Source: Arenimonas sp. (GTDB lineage Bacteria > Pseudomonadota > Alphaproteobacteria > Rhizobiales > Rhizobiaceae). From it: DNA of 64,000 nt. Location of the stretch: contig JAIBEK010000055.1 of the NCBI GenBank assembly GCA_019459145.1, positions 1 to 64,000 on the forward strand, in the 5' to 3' direction. Every line of letters starts with the position of its first letter. Position 1 is the stretch's first letter. A program made the translations under genes and the position numbers. A model generated the notes under the pieces. The model saw only the letters and a program-made list of their open reading frames with translations, made no database searches and was not told the origin of the DNA. Shown here in pieces: positions 8,922 to 21,248 of this stretch.

Positions 8922-10661
8922 TCAGGCCGATTTCTCGTCCGCCAGGAGGCCGCTGGTCTTGAGCAGGGAGGCGAAGCGACCACCGCTGGCGCTCAGCTGA
9001 TCGTAGCCGCCCATTTCGACGATGCGTCCGTGATCGAGGAAAAGCACGATGTCCGCCTCGCGCACCGTCGAGAGCCGGTGGGCGATGATGAAGGTGGTGC
9101 GGTTCTTGCGCAGCCGGTCAATCGCGCTCTTGACCCGCTCTTCGGTCTCCACGTCGAGCGCGCTGGTTGCCTCGTCGAGCACGAGGATCGGTGCGTTCTT
9201 GAGGATGGCGCGGGCAATCGCGATGCGCTGGCGCTCGCCGCCCGACAGCCGGTTGCCGCGCTCGCCGACCAAGGTGGTAAAGCCGCTGAGCCGGCTTTCG
9301 ATGAAATCGGTGGCGGCCGCCGCTTCCGCCGCTTTGAGGATTTCCTCTTCGGTCGCATCCTCGCGGCCGAGCTGGATGTTTTCCTGGATCGAACGGTTGA
9401 GCAGGCCAGCATCCTGGAAGACCGTGGCGATCGAATGGCGCAGCGACTTGCGGGTGACCGTCTTGATGTCGGTGCCGTCGATCAGGATCGAGCCCTGTTG
9501 CGGCTCGTGGACCCTTTGCAGCAGGTTGATCAGCGTGGTCTTGCCGGCTCCGGTCGGTCCGACGATGGCGATCGTCTGCCCGGCCTTGACCGAGAAGGAC
9601 ACCTCGCGCACGCCTTGGGTGGTGTTGGCGAAGTCGAAGGAGACATTGCGAAACTCGACATCGCCCTTCACGTCCGTCAATTCGGCGGCGCCGGCACGTT
9701 CTTCCCGCTCCTGGACGGCGTCCTCGAGCTGGTAGAAGTCCTCCAGCTTGGAACGGGCTTCGAAGATCTGCGTGGCGAACTGGCGCATCTGGTCGAGGCG
9801 GCCGATCAGCAGTCCGGCAAAGCCGGTAAAGGCGATGATGTCGCCGACCTTCAGCTCGCCCCTCTGCACCAGGATCGTGCCGATGACCAGGATCACCAGC
9901 ATGGAGACGGTCGAGGCGATGCGGTTGAGCGCGCTGGCGATCGCCCACCAGTCGAGGACCGGATACTGGGCGGCGAGCAACTGTTGGGCATATTGCTTCA
10001 GTGCCCGGGTCTCGGCTTCGATCCGGTTGTAGCTGTGCAGCACGGAGACGTTGCTGATCGAGTCGCTGACGTGGGAAAAGACCGTGTGATAATGGCTCTC
10101 GACCGAGGCCTGGCCTTCCTTGGTCCGGTTCATCACGGTCCGGCCGATCAGGATGTAGAGGACGCTGAGGACGACCAGAACCGAGGACAGCCGCCAGTCC
10201 ATCGAAAACGCGGTCGGGATGAGGAGGGTGAGCGCCACCGCGGTCGCCAGGTGGGTCCGCATGAATTCGAGCCACAGGCCGAACAGGGTTTCGCTGGCGC
10301 GCAAAAGGGTGTGCAGCGCGTTGGACGTGCCGCGCTGATGGTGCCAGTTGAGCGGCATCGAGATGATGCGGCCGAAAGCCTCGGTCAGAAGATCAGCGCG
10401 CCGGCCATGCGCCAGCCGATCGGCCTCGCGAGCAACCAGGACATAGGCGATCGTGTTGAACACGCCAAAACCGCCCCAGGCGATCAGCATGGTCTTGGCG
10501 TCGCCCTTTTCCGAAATGGCGTCGATGATGCGCCCGAACAGGATCGGTTCGATGATGGTGATCATCGCCAGCACGATATTGGCGATCACCACCAGCGAAA
10601 CCCGGAAGCGGTAGGCCGACAGGTATTTCAGAGCCTTGATGTAAACTTGGAACAAGGACAA
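8922..10661 (-). CDS. ndvA: NdvA/ChvA cyclic beta-1,2-glucan exporter, ABC transporter with fused ATPase
   Basis: NdvA moves cyclic beta-1,2-glucan, made by NdvB, across the inner membrane; it is needed for osmoadaptation and host interaction in rhizobia and agrobacteria. The 579-residue half transporter has an N-terminal membrane domain (about 1-310, six helices) and a C-terminal ATPase. Walker A is GPTGAGKTTL (Lys near 373), the signature is LSGGERQR, and Walker B is ILVLDEATSALD. The N-terminal MSLFQVYIKALKYLSAYRFR matches the known NdvA/ChvA start. The cognate synthase gene ndvB is in this window at 28213 on the opposite strand, so the pair is not an operon here. I am confident of the assignment because the membrane domain as well as the ATPase resembles NdvA. 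Confidence 0.93.
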   Translation of the reverse strand: MSLFQVYIKALKYLSAYRFRVSLVVIANIVLAMITIIEPILFGRIIDAISEKGDAKTMLIAWGGFGVFNTIAYVLVAREADRLAHGRRADLLTEAFGRIISMPLNWHHQRGTSNALHTLLRASETLFGLWLEFMRTHLATAVALTLLIPTAFSMDWRLSSVLVVLSVLYILIGRTVMNRTKEGQASVESHYHTVFSHVSDSISNVSVLHSYNRIEAETRALKQYAQQLLAAQYPVLDWWAIASALNRIASTVSMLVILVIGTILVQRGELKVGDIIAFTGFAGLLIGRLDQMRQFATQIFEARSKLEDFYQLEDAVQEREERAGAAELTDVKGDVEFRNVSFDFANTTQGVREVSFSVKAGQTIAIVGPTGAGKTTLINLLQRVHEPQQGSILIDGTDIKTVTRKSLRHSIATVFQDAGLLNRSIQENIQLGREDATEEEILKAAEAAAATDFIESRLSGFTTLVGERGNRLSGGERQRIAIARAILKNAPILVLDEATSALDVETEERVKSAIDRLRKNRTTFIIAHRLSTVREADIVLFLDHGRIVEMGGYDQLSASGGRFASLLKTSGLLADEKSA

Positions 10662-10982
10662 TTGCGTTTCCTCATCGATCGACCGGATTGGCCATCGCAG
10701 CTTGAAGCGTTTTTCTTATAAGCTGGCAAGGGGATATGCCATAGTGCATGTGGCGTCGAAGCCTGCTTGCCGGCCGCCTGTATCGAGCGCCGGAGACTGG
10801 GCGGCGCTGTCGAGGCGGGATGGCGGTGTCGGAGGGCCAGATTTTGCAGGTATGGCTAGATTTCAGATGTCGAATTTAAATGCCTCCTAACTCTATATGT
10901 TAGCTTATGCACGCCTTCCAAAAGACTCCGTCGGATAAAAATCGGCGTCCTATGGCTTTTTCGTGATCTCGCATGCGAGACG
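10662..10982. other. Intergenic region between ndvA and the LuxR gene
   Basis: This is a 321-base gap between divergent genes and must hold both promoters. The part next to the LuxR gene is AT-rich. It contains a small dyad, CTAAC-N7-GTTAG at 10887-10903, that could be a regulator site but is too short to call a lux box. I see no coding region or RNA gene. Confidence 0.5.
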
Positions 10983-11738
10983 ATGTTGGGGGTAGGTTTG
11001 AGCATTAACCAATTGATACAGTTTCTGGTCGTCGCGGATGAGTGCCGCACGGCCGAGGAAGTCGTCACCGAGTTGGAAGCGCTGCTGCGGCATTATCGTT
11101 TCGACTTTTACGGGATCATTCGCCAGCCGAAACCCAATGAGAACCCGATGGGGCTCGTTCTGACCGGGCGCTGGCCCGAGGGTTGGCCCGAAACCTACAT
11201 CGCCAAGAAATTCGTGCTGATCGATCCGACCATCCGCTATCTCGGACAGGCGCAGAAGGGTTTTCGCTGGAACGAGACGATCACCGCCTTCAAGAGCGAT
11301 CCGCATCGCAAGCGCATGGAGCGGATGATGATGGAATCGCTCCGCTTCGGTCTGCAGGACGGCTACATTTTCCCCGTCCATGGCCGCAACGGACTGCTGG
11401 GCAACATGACGCTCGGCGGCAAGCCGGTGGATTTGTCGCCGGTGGAAATGACTCTCTTCGACGCGGTCGCCAAGAAGGCGTTCTGGCGCCTGCTCGAACT
11501 GCGTCGCGAGACCGGCGCGTTCGAGGAGGCGACGCAGGTCGACACCCGCATGACGCGGCGCGAGATGGAAGTGCTGAACTACCTTGCCGACGGCATGACG
11601 TCGAACGACATTTCCAAGATCCTGAAGATCTCCAACCACACAGTAGACTGGTACATGAACGGCATCCAGGACAAGCTCAAGGCGAAGAACCGCCAGCATG
11701 TCGTGGCGCTGGCCTTCCGCCTGGGGCTCATCACGTAA
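10983..11738 (+). CDS. LuxR-family quorum-sensing regulator, orphan (solo), with intact acyl-homoserine-lactone pocket
   Basis: The 251-residue protein has an N-terminal autoinducer-binding domain (about 20-165) and a C-terminal LuxR helix-turn-helix (about 187-248, MTRREMEVLNYLADGMTSND). The ligand residues of TraR (Trp57, Tyr61, Asp70, Pro71, Trp85) are matched by Trp68, Tyr72, Asp81, Pro82 and Trp96 with identical spacing. Gly123 lies near the TraR Gly113 position. It should therefore bind an acyl-homoserine lactone, yet no LuxI-type synthase occurs in the window. A TTG in frame at 10998 with GGGGG 5 bases upstream is a credible alternative start, giving 246 residues. It precedes pyc, but pyc has its own candidate promoter. 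Confidence 0.87.
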   Translation: MLGVGLSINQLIQFLVVADECRTAEEVVTELEALLRHYRFDFYGIIRQPKPNENPMGLVLTGRWPEGWPETYIAKKFVLIDPTIRYLGQAQKGFRWNETITAFKSDPHRKRMERMMMESLRFGLQDGYIFPVHGRNGLLGNMTLGGKPVDLSPVEMTLFDAVAKKAFWRLLELRRETGAFEEATQVDTRMTRREMEVLNYLADGMTSNDISKILKISNHTVDWYMNGIQDKLKAKNRQHVVALAFRLGLIT

Positions 11739-11775
11739 GATCCGGCAGAAATCGGACTTCCGTCGATCCGGGAAA

Positions 11776-11804
11776 TTGAACTCTTTGTGACAAACGGATA
11801 AAGG
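11776..11804 (+). promoter_or_regulatory. Candidate sigma-70 promoter of pyc
   Basis: TTGAAC at 11776-11781, a 17-base spacer and TAAAGG at 11799-11804 lie just after the LuxR stop and 48 bases before the pyc start. Spacing is ideal and both hexamers match four or more consensus positions. This would separate pyc transcription from the regulator gene. Confidence 0.5.
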
Positions 11805-11851
11805 TCTCTTCGCAGTGCAGCATTCTGTGGCCATCGACTGAGGAGACCGAT

Positions 11852-15313
<3,462 letters not shown>

Positions 15314-15355
15314 GGCACCGATACCGGCGCGAGACCACGCGCTGCGATGACGATT

Positions 15356-15398
15356 GAGGCCGGGACATCATGGCGATGTCCCGGCCTCTCGTTTTTTT
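15356..15398 (+). terminator. Rho-independent terminator of pyc
   Basis: Perfect 14-bp arms at 15356-15369 and 15375-15388 enclose a 5-base loop, and the stem is followed by TC and then G with seven T. It begins 43 bases after the pyc stop. Confidence 0.92.
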
Positions 15399-15447
15399 GG
15401 TGTTCTACCGCGACTGCGCCGCGATTCTTGCCGGAGGTCTCGGCAGG

Positions 15448-16113
15448 TCAGCCGGCCTTGAGCGGCGAGATCTGGATTTCCACACGCCGGTTCTGCGCGC
15501 GCCCGTCCGCCGTGGCGTTCGATGCGATCGGCTGGCTGGGGCCGAAGCCGAGTGCCGAGACGCGACGCGGATCGACGCCTTGCGAGTTCAGATAGCTTGC
15601 CACAGACATGGCGCGGCGCTCGGAAAGCGCTTCATTGTGCGCGACGCTGCCGGTCGAATCGGTGTGGCCGTTGACGTCGATCAGGGTCTTTTCGAACTTG
15701 CGCAGCACGATCGCCACCGAGTTCAGCGTCGGGTAGAATTGCGGGATCACCTGGTCCTGATCGGTCGCAAAGGTGATGTTGGACGGCATGTTGAGGATGA
15801 TCCGGTCGCCCATGCGGGTGACCGAAATGCCGGTGCCCTGCAACTGGGCTCGCAGTTCGGCTTCCTGATTGTCCATGTAATTGCCGATCGCCCCGCCGGC
15901 GAGTGCGCCGATGCCGGCACCGATCAGCGCGCCATTGCGGCTGTCGCGTCCGCCGCCGCCGATCACGGCGCCACCGACCGCGCCGAGGGCCGCGCCCAGA
16001 ACGGCACCGCCGGCCAGGTTGGATGTCTTCTGCTCGCCGGTATAGGGATCGGTCGTGGTGCAGGCGGTCAGATAGGTCGCGGCAAGCGCGAGGATCGACA
16101 GTTTCTTCAACAT
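15448..16113 (-). CDS. OmpA-family outer membrane lipoprotein with glycine-zipper segment (YiaD-like)
   Basis: This 221-residue protein starts MLKKLSILALAATYLTAC, a lipoprotein signal with lipobox LTAC (Cys near 18). A glycine-zipper stretch (about 32-75, AVLGAALGAVGGAVIGG and similar) precedes an OmpA C-terminal peptidoglycan-binding domain at about 110-221, with VNGHTDSTGS, LSERRA and NRRVEIQI. This layout resembles YiaD and other OmpA-like lipoproteins that tie the outer membrane to peptidoglycan. The start at 16113 is chosen because the signal peptide begins there; GGAG is about 11 bases upstream. It lies 79 bases downstream of the ispG stop on the same strand and could be cotranscribed. 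The exact role is unknown. Confidence 0.86.
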   Translation of the reverse strand: MLKKLSILALAATYLTACTTTDPYTGEQKTSNLAGGAVLGAALGAVGGAVIGGGGRDSRNGALIGAGIGALAGGAIGNYMDNQEAELRAQLQGTGISVTRMGDRIILNMPSNITFATDQDQVIPQFYPTLNSVAIVLRKFEKTLIDVNGHTDSTGSVAHNEALSERRAMSVASYLNSQGVDPRRVSALGFGPSQPIASNATADGRAQNRRVEIQISPLKAG

Positions 16114-16192
16114 GGTCGGGCAAACTCCAGAAAAACTCTGATTTCCGTCAACAAGCCAAATGCGGCAATATGAAGTTGCGAGCCGTCCCAAA

Positions 16193-17443
16193 CTACTCGG
16201 CAGCACTTTTTTGGCCGAAGCGTTTCTCGATATAGTCGATCACCAGGGCTTCGAAATCCGCCGCAATGTTCGGGCCGCGCAAGGTCATGGCCTTCTTTCC
16301 GTCGATGAAGACGGGAGCGGCCGGCATCTCGCCGGTGCCCGGCAGCGATATGCCGATGTCGGCATGCTTGCTTTCGCCGGGCCCGTTGACGATGCAGCCC
16401 ATGACCGCGACGTTGAGCGCCTCGACGCCGGGATATTTCTCCCGCCAGACCGGCATGTTCTTGCGCAGGTCCTGCTCGATCTTCTGGGCCAGTTCCTGGA
16501 ACACGGTGGAGGTCGTGCGGCCGCAGCCGGGGCAGGCCGCAACGACCGGCACGAACTGGCGGAAACCCATGACCTGCAGGATTTCCTGCGCCACCTGCAC
16601 TTCGCGGGTCCGGTCGCCGTTCGGCTCGGGGGTTAGCGAAACGCGGATGGTATCGCCGATGCCGTGCTGCAGGACATAGCCCATGGCCGCGGACGAGGCG
16701 ACGATGCCTTTCGAGCCCATACCGGCTTCGGTCAGACCGAGATGCAGCGCATGGTCGGAGCGCTCGGCCAGCATGGAATAGACGGCGATCAGGTCCTGAA
16801 CCTGGGACACCTTGGCCGACAGGATGATCTTCGATCGTGGCAGGCCGATCTCCTCGGCCAGTTCGGCCGACAGCAGCGCCGACTGGACGATCGCCTCGCG
16901 CGTCACCTGGCGGGCGGAAAGCGGAAAGCCCTCCGCCTGGTTCTTGTCCATCAGGCGGGTCAGGAGTTCCTGGTCGAGCGAGCCCCAGTTGACCCCGATG
17001 CGCACCGGCTTGTCATAGCGGATCGCCATCTCGACGATGTCGGCAAACTGCTTGTCCTTCTTGTCCTTGAAGCCGACATTTCCCGGATTGATGCGGTACT
17101 TGGCGAGCGCCTCGGCGCAAGCCGGATGATCGGCGAGCAACTTGTGGCCGATATAGTGGAAGTCGCCGACCAGCGGGACATCGAGGCCGAGGCGAAGCAG
17201 TCGCTCGCGGATTTTCGGAACGGCCGCAGCGCTTTCGTCGCGATCGACGGTGATGCGGACGATTTCGGAACCGGCCTTGAACAGTTCCGCCACCTGTCTG
17301 ACGGTGGCGTCGACATCGGCCGTATCGGTATTCGTCATCGACTGCACGACGACGGGGGCGTTGCCGCCGACGATCACGCCGCCGACATCGACGGCAACGG
17401 TTCTGTGGCGCGGCTTGGGATCGAATTCATCTGCGGAGGTCAT
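16193..17443 (-). CDS. ispG: 4-hydroxy-3-methylbut-2-en-1-yl diphosphate synthase (IspG/GcpE)
   Basis: IspG performs the penultimate step of the MEP isoprenoid pathway, reducing methylerythritol cyclodiphosphate to HMBPP with a [4Fe-4S] cluster. The protein has an N-terminal TIM-barrel part ([31 protein letters not shown]) and the C-terminal cluster domain. Cluster cysteines appear in [14 protein letters not shown] and [11 protein letters not shown] place the start at 17443 ([22 protein letters not shown], 416 residues; written as [10 protein letters not shown] onward), since the preceding 19 codons from 17500 overlap a TTGACA-like element at 17502-17507 and are not family-like. The Shine-Dalgarno is weak. 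Together with ispA at 37680 it is the second isoprenoid gene in the window, but they are unlinked. Confidence 0.95.
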   Translation of the reverse strand: MTSADEFDPKPRHRTVAVDVGGVIVGGNAPVVVQSMTNTDTADVDATVRQVAELFKAGSEIVRITVDRDESAAAVPKIRERLLRLGLDVPLVGDFHYIGHKLLADHPACAEALAKYRINPGNVGFKDKKDKQFADIVEMAIRYDKPVRIGVNWGSLDQELLTRLMDKNQAEGFPLSARQVTREAIVQSALLSAELAEEIGLPRSKIILSAKVSQVQDLIAVYSMLAERSDHALHLGLTEAGMGSKGIVASSAAMGYVLQHGIGDTIRVSLTPEPNGDRTREVQVAQEILQVMGFRQFVPVVAACPGCGRTTSTVFQELAQKIEQDLRKNMPVWREKYPGVEALNVAVMGCIVNGPGESKHADIGISLPGTGEMPAAPVFIDGKKAMTLRGPNIAADFEALVIDYIEKRFGQKSAAE

Positions 17444-17612
17444 GGAGAGCCCTTGAACGGCGCTAAATTTCTCAGATTCAGGTGGATCAAACATGCGCAC
17501 TTGTCAACCTTGCGCTAAAGCATGACGCTCCCTGGCCGTCCCGCGATGGCGACCGATCGGCGTCGCGGGCGGCCTTGGCCGCCTCCCGCTCCTTACGCGA
17601 TCGCATCCAAGC

Positions 17613-18809
17613 CTAGGGATGCGCCTCGCTGATCCGGTCGGCGTGGCGCGCCAGTCCCGAAAGCGCGAGCACGACGAGATTGAGCAGCGATACCGCCGTG
17701 AAGACGGTGGATAGCGACGTATATTCGGCGATGAAACCGATGATCGACGGGGCGAACAGAATGCCCGAATAGCCGAGCGAGGTCACCACCGAGAGGCCGA
17801 TGCCCGGAGCAAGGCCGGGGATATTGCCGCCGGCGGAAAAGGCGATGGGCACCATGTTGGAAATGCCGATCCCGGCAATACCGAATCCGATCAGCGCGAT
17901 CGTGACATTGGGCGCCTGGCCGGCGATGATCAGGCCGACAAAGGAAGCGATAGTGCAAAGGCGGAGTGTCGTCACCGCGCCCAACCTGTCGCGCGCCAGA
18001 TCGCCGGCAAAGCGCATGGCCGCCATGGCCAGCGAGAAGGCGGCGAAGGCAAAGCCCGAATGGGCGGTCGATGCGGACAATTCATTGCCGAGGTAGAGCG
18101 CGCCCCAATCGAGGATCGCGCCTTCCGGGATCATCGAGAACAGGGCGACAAGACCGATCAGCCAGGGCAACGGCGAAAGCGGCAGTCTCGCCCGCTCACG
18201 CCGTTCGGAGGGGTGCGGCCGGTCGACGAGGATCATCGTCCGGGCAATCGCCAGCAGGGCGAGTGCGACGCCGGCCACCAGCAAGGCATGACCGAGCGCA
18301 CCGATAGCTGCAATCAGCACCCCGCCGGTTGCAGCTCCCACCAGGCCGCCAAGGCTCCAGAAAGCATGGCAGGACGACATGATCGACCGGCGCATGGACC
18401 GCTCGACCTCCACGGCATTGGCATTCATCGCCACGTCCATCGCGCCGGCCAGCCCGCCGAACAGGAAGATTGCTACGGCGCCCGCCCAGAGTGCGTCGAC
18501 CAGCGTGATGCCGACGATGGTCGGGATGAACAGGAGCGCTGCGACGAGAACCACCCGGCTCGAGCCGAACCGTGAGATCTGAACGCCGGCGATCGGCATG
18601 AGCAACAGGGAGCCGGCGCCGAAGACGAACAGCATGATGCCGAGATGGGCCTCGCTCAAGGACAGCGCGGCGGCGAAGATCGGGATCTTTGGCGCCCAAG
18701 CCCCCATCATCAGGCCATTGATGAAGAACAGCAGCGAAACCGCCGCCCTCGTCCGGGTGAAATAGCCGCCGCGCAGGCTAACGGTGCCGCCCTTGATCGT
18801 CTCTGCCAT
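17613..18809 (-). CDS. Major facilitator superfamily transporter, YbjJ-like
   Basis: The 398-residue protein is hydrophobic throughout with about 12 predicted helices and a short central loop rich in Arg (about 200-212). Conserved features of the YbjJ-type MFS branch are GAWAPKIPIF in helix 1, AMDVAMNANAVEVE after helix 4 and SSCHAFWSLGGLVGA in helix 5. Substrates of this branch are poorly defined; sugars have been suggested for relatives. ATG 18809 follows GAGGAG by 7 bases. A perfect 16-bp palindrome lies 30 bases upstream at 18839-18854, so a LacI-type repressor may control it, although no such regulator is next door. The gene is single, divergent from the DMT transporter. Confidence 0.85.
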   Translation of the reverse strand: MAETIKGGTVSLRGGYFTRTRAAVSLLFFINGLMMGAWAPKIPIFAAALSLSEAHLGIMLFVFGAGSLLLMPIAGVQISRFGSSRVVLVAALLFIPTIVGITLVDALWAGAVAIFLFGGLAGAMDVAMNANAVEVERSMRRSIMSSCHAFWSLGGLVGAATGGVLIAAIGALGHALLVAGVALALLAIARTMILVDRPHPSERRERARLPLSPLPWLIGLVALFSMIPEGAILDWGALYLGNELSASTAHSGFAFAAFSLAMAAMRFAGDLARDRLGAVTTLRLCTIASFVGLIIAGQAPNVTIALIGFGIAGIGISNMVPIAFSAGGNIPGLAPGIGLSVVTSLGYSGILFAPSIIGFIAEYTSLSTVFTAVSLLNLVVLALSGLARHADRISEAHP

Positions 18810-18838
18810 CGCCGCTCCTCAGATTTGGCGGCACTTTA

Positions 18839-18854
18839 TTTCAATCGATTGAAA
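18839..18854. promoter_or_regulatory. Perfect 16-bp palindrome, LacI-family-type operator
   Basis: TTTCAATCGATTGAAA is perfectly self-complementary and has the central CG typical of LacI/GalR-family half-site pairs. It lies 30 bases upstream of the MFS transporter start, where a bound protein would block transcription. Assignment to a regulator family is by resemblance only. Confidence 0.6.
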
Positions 18855-19044
18855 CCTCAACCGCGAATCCTTGCGGGAATTTCACATTTTGTTTCCCGGC
18901 GAAATGGCGGATGCACGCTTAAGATCCTGCCAAGGCAGGCCATTGACAGCCGATGGCGAAAGGAAAAATGTGCACCATTCTTCCCGGCGCTTTCTTTCAC
19001 CCGCGCCGTAGCTCCCCTCGATAGTCCTGCCTTCAGGTGCATGC

Positions 19045-19908
19045 GTGAAAACAACCGTCGGCCTCGGCATTCTGTTGACCAGCCTGTCCTATTTCCTCTT
19101 CACCCTGCATGACGGCCTGATCAAGCTTTTGGTCGAGACGACGGCGGTGTGGCAGATCCTGTTCTTCCGCAGCGCGGTCATCCTGGCCGGATGCCTCGCC
19201 TTCGGCGGACCCTCGTTGATACGCGAAGCGGTCCATTCGCCGGTCGTCAAGCCGATGATGATCCGCAGCCTGCTGCTGCTCGGTGCATGGTTGAGCTATT
19301 ACAACGCGGCGCGCGAGATGCAGCTTGCCGAGCTGACGACGCTCTATTACGCCGCGCCGGTGGTCGCCACCCTGCTGGCCGTGCCGATCCTGAAGGAGCG
19401 GGTGACCTTGCCCCGCTGGACGGCGGTGGTCGTCGGTTTTGTCGGTGTGCTGATTGCATCCGACCCGACGGGCCTGGCGCTGCGTCCTCCGGTCTATCTC
19501 GCCCTGCTGGCGGCCTTCCTCTGGGCCTTTTCGACCGTGCTTCTTCGCCGCACCGCCATGGGTGCCCGCACGCTGGTGCAGATGAGCGTGACCAACAGCT
19601 TCTTCCTTGTTCTCACCGGCACGATGCTGGTGCAGGTCTGGCACAGGCCGACAATGACGGAGCTCGGCCTGTCGCTGGCGACCGGCCTTATCGGCGGCGT
19701 GGCCCAACTCGCCTTCTTCGAGGGGATGCGAAGGGCGCCGATCTCGGTGCTTGCGCCGTTCGAATACACCGCGCTCGTCTGGGCGTTTGCGCTCGGCTAT
19801 GCGATCTGGGGCGACATCCCGGCGCTGAACGTGTTCTTCGGCGCGGTGCTGATCTGTAGCGCCGGCCTGATCATCATTGTCAGCGAGCGTCTGGGATCGC
19901 GGCGCTAA
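19045..19908 (+). CDS. EamA-domain DMT superfamily transporter (RhaT/RarD-like)
   Basis: This 287-residue inner membrane protein has about ten hydrophobic helices arranged as two EamA repeats (about 1-135 and 147-282). It matches the drug/metabolite transporter superfamily, with FRSAVILAG early and PFEYTALVWAFALGYAIWGD late in the second repeat, a segment common in this family. The start is GTG at 19045: no in-frame ATG is near, and the first helix begins directly after it. The Shine-Dalgarno is poor. It stands alone, divergent from the MFS gene and followed by a 124-base gap before the next operon. The substrate cannot be inferred. Confidence 0.85.
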   Translation: MKTTVGLGILLTSLSYFLFTLHDGLIKLLVETTAVWQILFFRSAVILAGCLAFGGPSLIREAVHSPVVKPMMIRSLLLLGAWLSYYNAAREMQLAELTTLYYAAPVVATLLAVPILKERVTLPRWTAVVVGFVGVLIASDPTGLALRPPVYLALLAAFLWAFSTVLLRRTAMGARTLVQMSVTNSFFLVLTGTMLVQVWHRPTMTELGLSLATGLIGGVAQLAFFEGMRRAPISVLAPFEYTALVWAFALGYAIWGDIPALNVFFGAVLICSAGLIIIVSERLGSRR

Positions 19909-19970
19909 GGGGTAGCCGAACAGGGATCGTGCCGCTGCGATCTGCTCCGCCGTGCAGGGTCAAATAGTCC

Positions 19971-20018
19971 TTGCTAGCGCCTCAACCATCGTATATACGA
20001 ATATATGTAGATATATGT
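19971..20018 (+). promoter_or_regulatory. Promoter with overlapping dyad and direct repeats ahead of the DUF2892-RND operon
   Basis: TTGCTA (19971-19976), a 17-base spacer and TATACG (19994-19999) form a candidate promoter. The -10 lies inside a perfect 10-bp palindrome CGTATATACG (19990-19999). It is followed by two direct copies of ATATATGT at 20001-20008 and 20011-20018, spaced exactly one helical turn. AT-rich dyads of this kind are typical of ArsR-type repressor sites, but no ArsR gene adjoins. The regulator is therefore unknown. Confidence 0.5.
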
Positions 20019-20032
20019 CCATGGAGGTTGCA

Positions 20033-20233
20033 ATGTCTCTCGATCGTGCCGTGCTGGCTTTCGCCGGCGTAATGGTTCTGGTTTCCGTCCTGCTGACGGC
20101 TTTCGTCCATCCGTATTTCGTCTGGTTCACCGTCTTCATCGGCGTTAACATGCTTCAGTCTGCCTTTACCGGCTTCTGCCCGGCCGCGATGATCTTCAAG
20201 AAGCTCGGCTTTCGTCCCGGTTGTGCATTCTGA
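20033..20233 (+). CDS. Small inner membrane protein, DUF2892/YgaP-like
   Basis: The 66-residue protein has two hydrophobic helices (about 6-25 and 30-48) and ends FCPAAMIFKKLGFRPGCAF, the cysteine-containing signature of the DUF2892 family. That family is found as the membrane part of the YgaP rhodanese and in sulfide-related operons. ATG 20033 is fixed by GGAGG at 20023-20027; upstream in-frame ATGs lie in the operator region and are unlikely. The gene is first in an operon with an RND adaptor (20259) and permease (21245). The association hints that the pump handles a sulfur-related or thiol-reactive compound, but this is inference. Confidence 0.82.
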   Translation: MSLDRAVLAFAGVMVLVSVLLTAFVHPYFVWFTVFIGVNMLQSAFTGFCPAAMIFKKLGFRPGCAF

Positions 20234-20258
20234 GCATCCCTGTCCAAAGGAAATTCCC

Positions 20259-21248
20259 ATGAAAGCCAAGGCGCTCGCGTGTTCCGCCATTCTTAGCCTG
20301 TCGCTCCTGGCGACAGCTTCTTTCGCGGCGGAGACGATCCGTCTCGACGCGGTGAAAATTCCTGAATGGAAGGCTGTCTATGGCCGCGTCGAAGCACGCG
20401 ACAGCGTCTCGGCCCGGGCCCGGATCGGCGGCACGGTCGTCGATCTCAAGGTCACGGAAGGCGACGACGTCAAGGCCGGCGATGTCATCGCCGTCGTCAA
20501 GGACGACAAGATCGACTTCCAGATCGCCGCGATCGAAGCCCAGTTGCTCGGCCTGCGGGCGTCGATGGAAAACGCCCAGTCGGAACTGACGCGCGGCGAA
20601 GAACTGATCAAGCGCGGCGTGACGACGGCCCAGAGGCTGGATGCCCTTCGCACTCAGGTCGACGTGGTGCGCAACCAGATCGCCGCCGCCGAGGCTCAGC
20701 GTTCGGTCGTCGTCGAGCAAGGAAAGGAAGGCGCCGTGCTTGCGCCCGCCGATGGCAAGGTCCTCACCGTCCCCGTCACCAAGGATGCGGTCATCATGGC
20801 CGGGGAGCCGGTCGCGACGATCGGTGGCGGCGGCTTCTTCCTCCGCCTGGCAATTCCCGAGCGCCATGCCGACCTGCTGCGGCAGGATGCCTCCATCGAG
20901 ATCGACAGCGGAAACGGCAATGGCCACCAGAGTACCGGTCGCCTCGCCAAGATCTATCCGGAAATCGACAATGGCCGGGTGATCGCCGATGTCGAGGTCG
21001 AAGACCTGCCGACCGCCTTCGTTAACAAACGCCTGCTGGTGCGGGTTCCCGTCGGCGAGCGCGATGCCCTGCTGCTTCCGGTCGACGCGCTGACGAACCG
21101 CTTCGGCGTCGATTATGTCACCGTGAAATCGGGCGAGGGCACGGCCGAACGCGCCGTCGTCACGGCCAAACCGATCCTGCATGACGGCCGGGAAATGACC
21201 GAAATCCTGACCGGTCTTGCCGCCGGCGAAGAGGTCTTGCTGCCATGA
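20259..21248 (+). CDS. RND efflux periplasmic adaptor subunit (second system)
   Basis: This 329-residue membrane fusion protein has a Sec signal peptide (MKAKALACSAILSLSLLATA, cut after SFA). The lipoyl half ARIGGTVVDLKVTEGDDV lies at about 48-65, a coiled hairpin at about 90-160, and the returning lipoyl half GAVLAPADGKVLTV at about 163-176. The beta-barrel and a C-terminal membrane-proximal domain follow. Unlike the adaptor at 1984 it has no lipobox. ATG 20259 follows AAAGGA; the short extension to 20223 would overlap the DUF2892 gene. It overlaps the permease start by four bases (ATGA), indicating translational coupling. Confidence 0.88.
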   Translation: MKAKALACSAILSLSLLATASFAAETIRLDAVKIPEWKAVYGRVEARDSVSARARIGGTVVDLKVTEGDDVKAGDVIAVVKDDKIDFQIAAIEAQLLGLRASMENAQSELTRGEELIKRGVTTAQRLDALRTQVDVVRNQIAAAEAQRSVVVEQGKEGAVLAPADGKVLTVPVTKDAVIMAGEPVATIGGGGFFLRLAIPERHADLLRQDASIEIDSGNGNGHQSTGRLAKIYPEIDNGRVIADVEVEDLPTAFVNKRLLVRVPVGERDALLLPVDALTNRFGVDYVTVKSGEGTAERAVVTAKPILHDGREMTEILTGLAAGEEVLLP

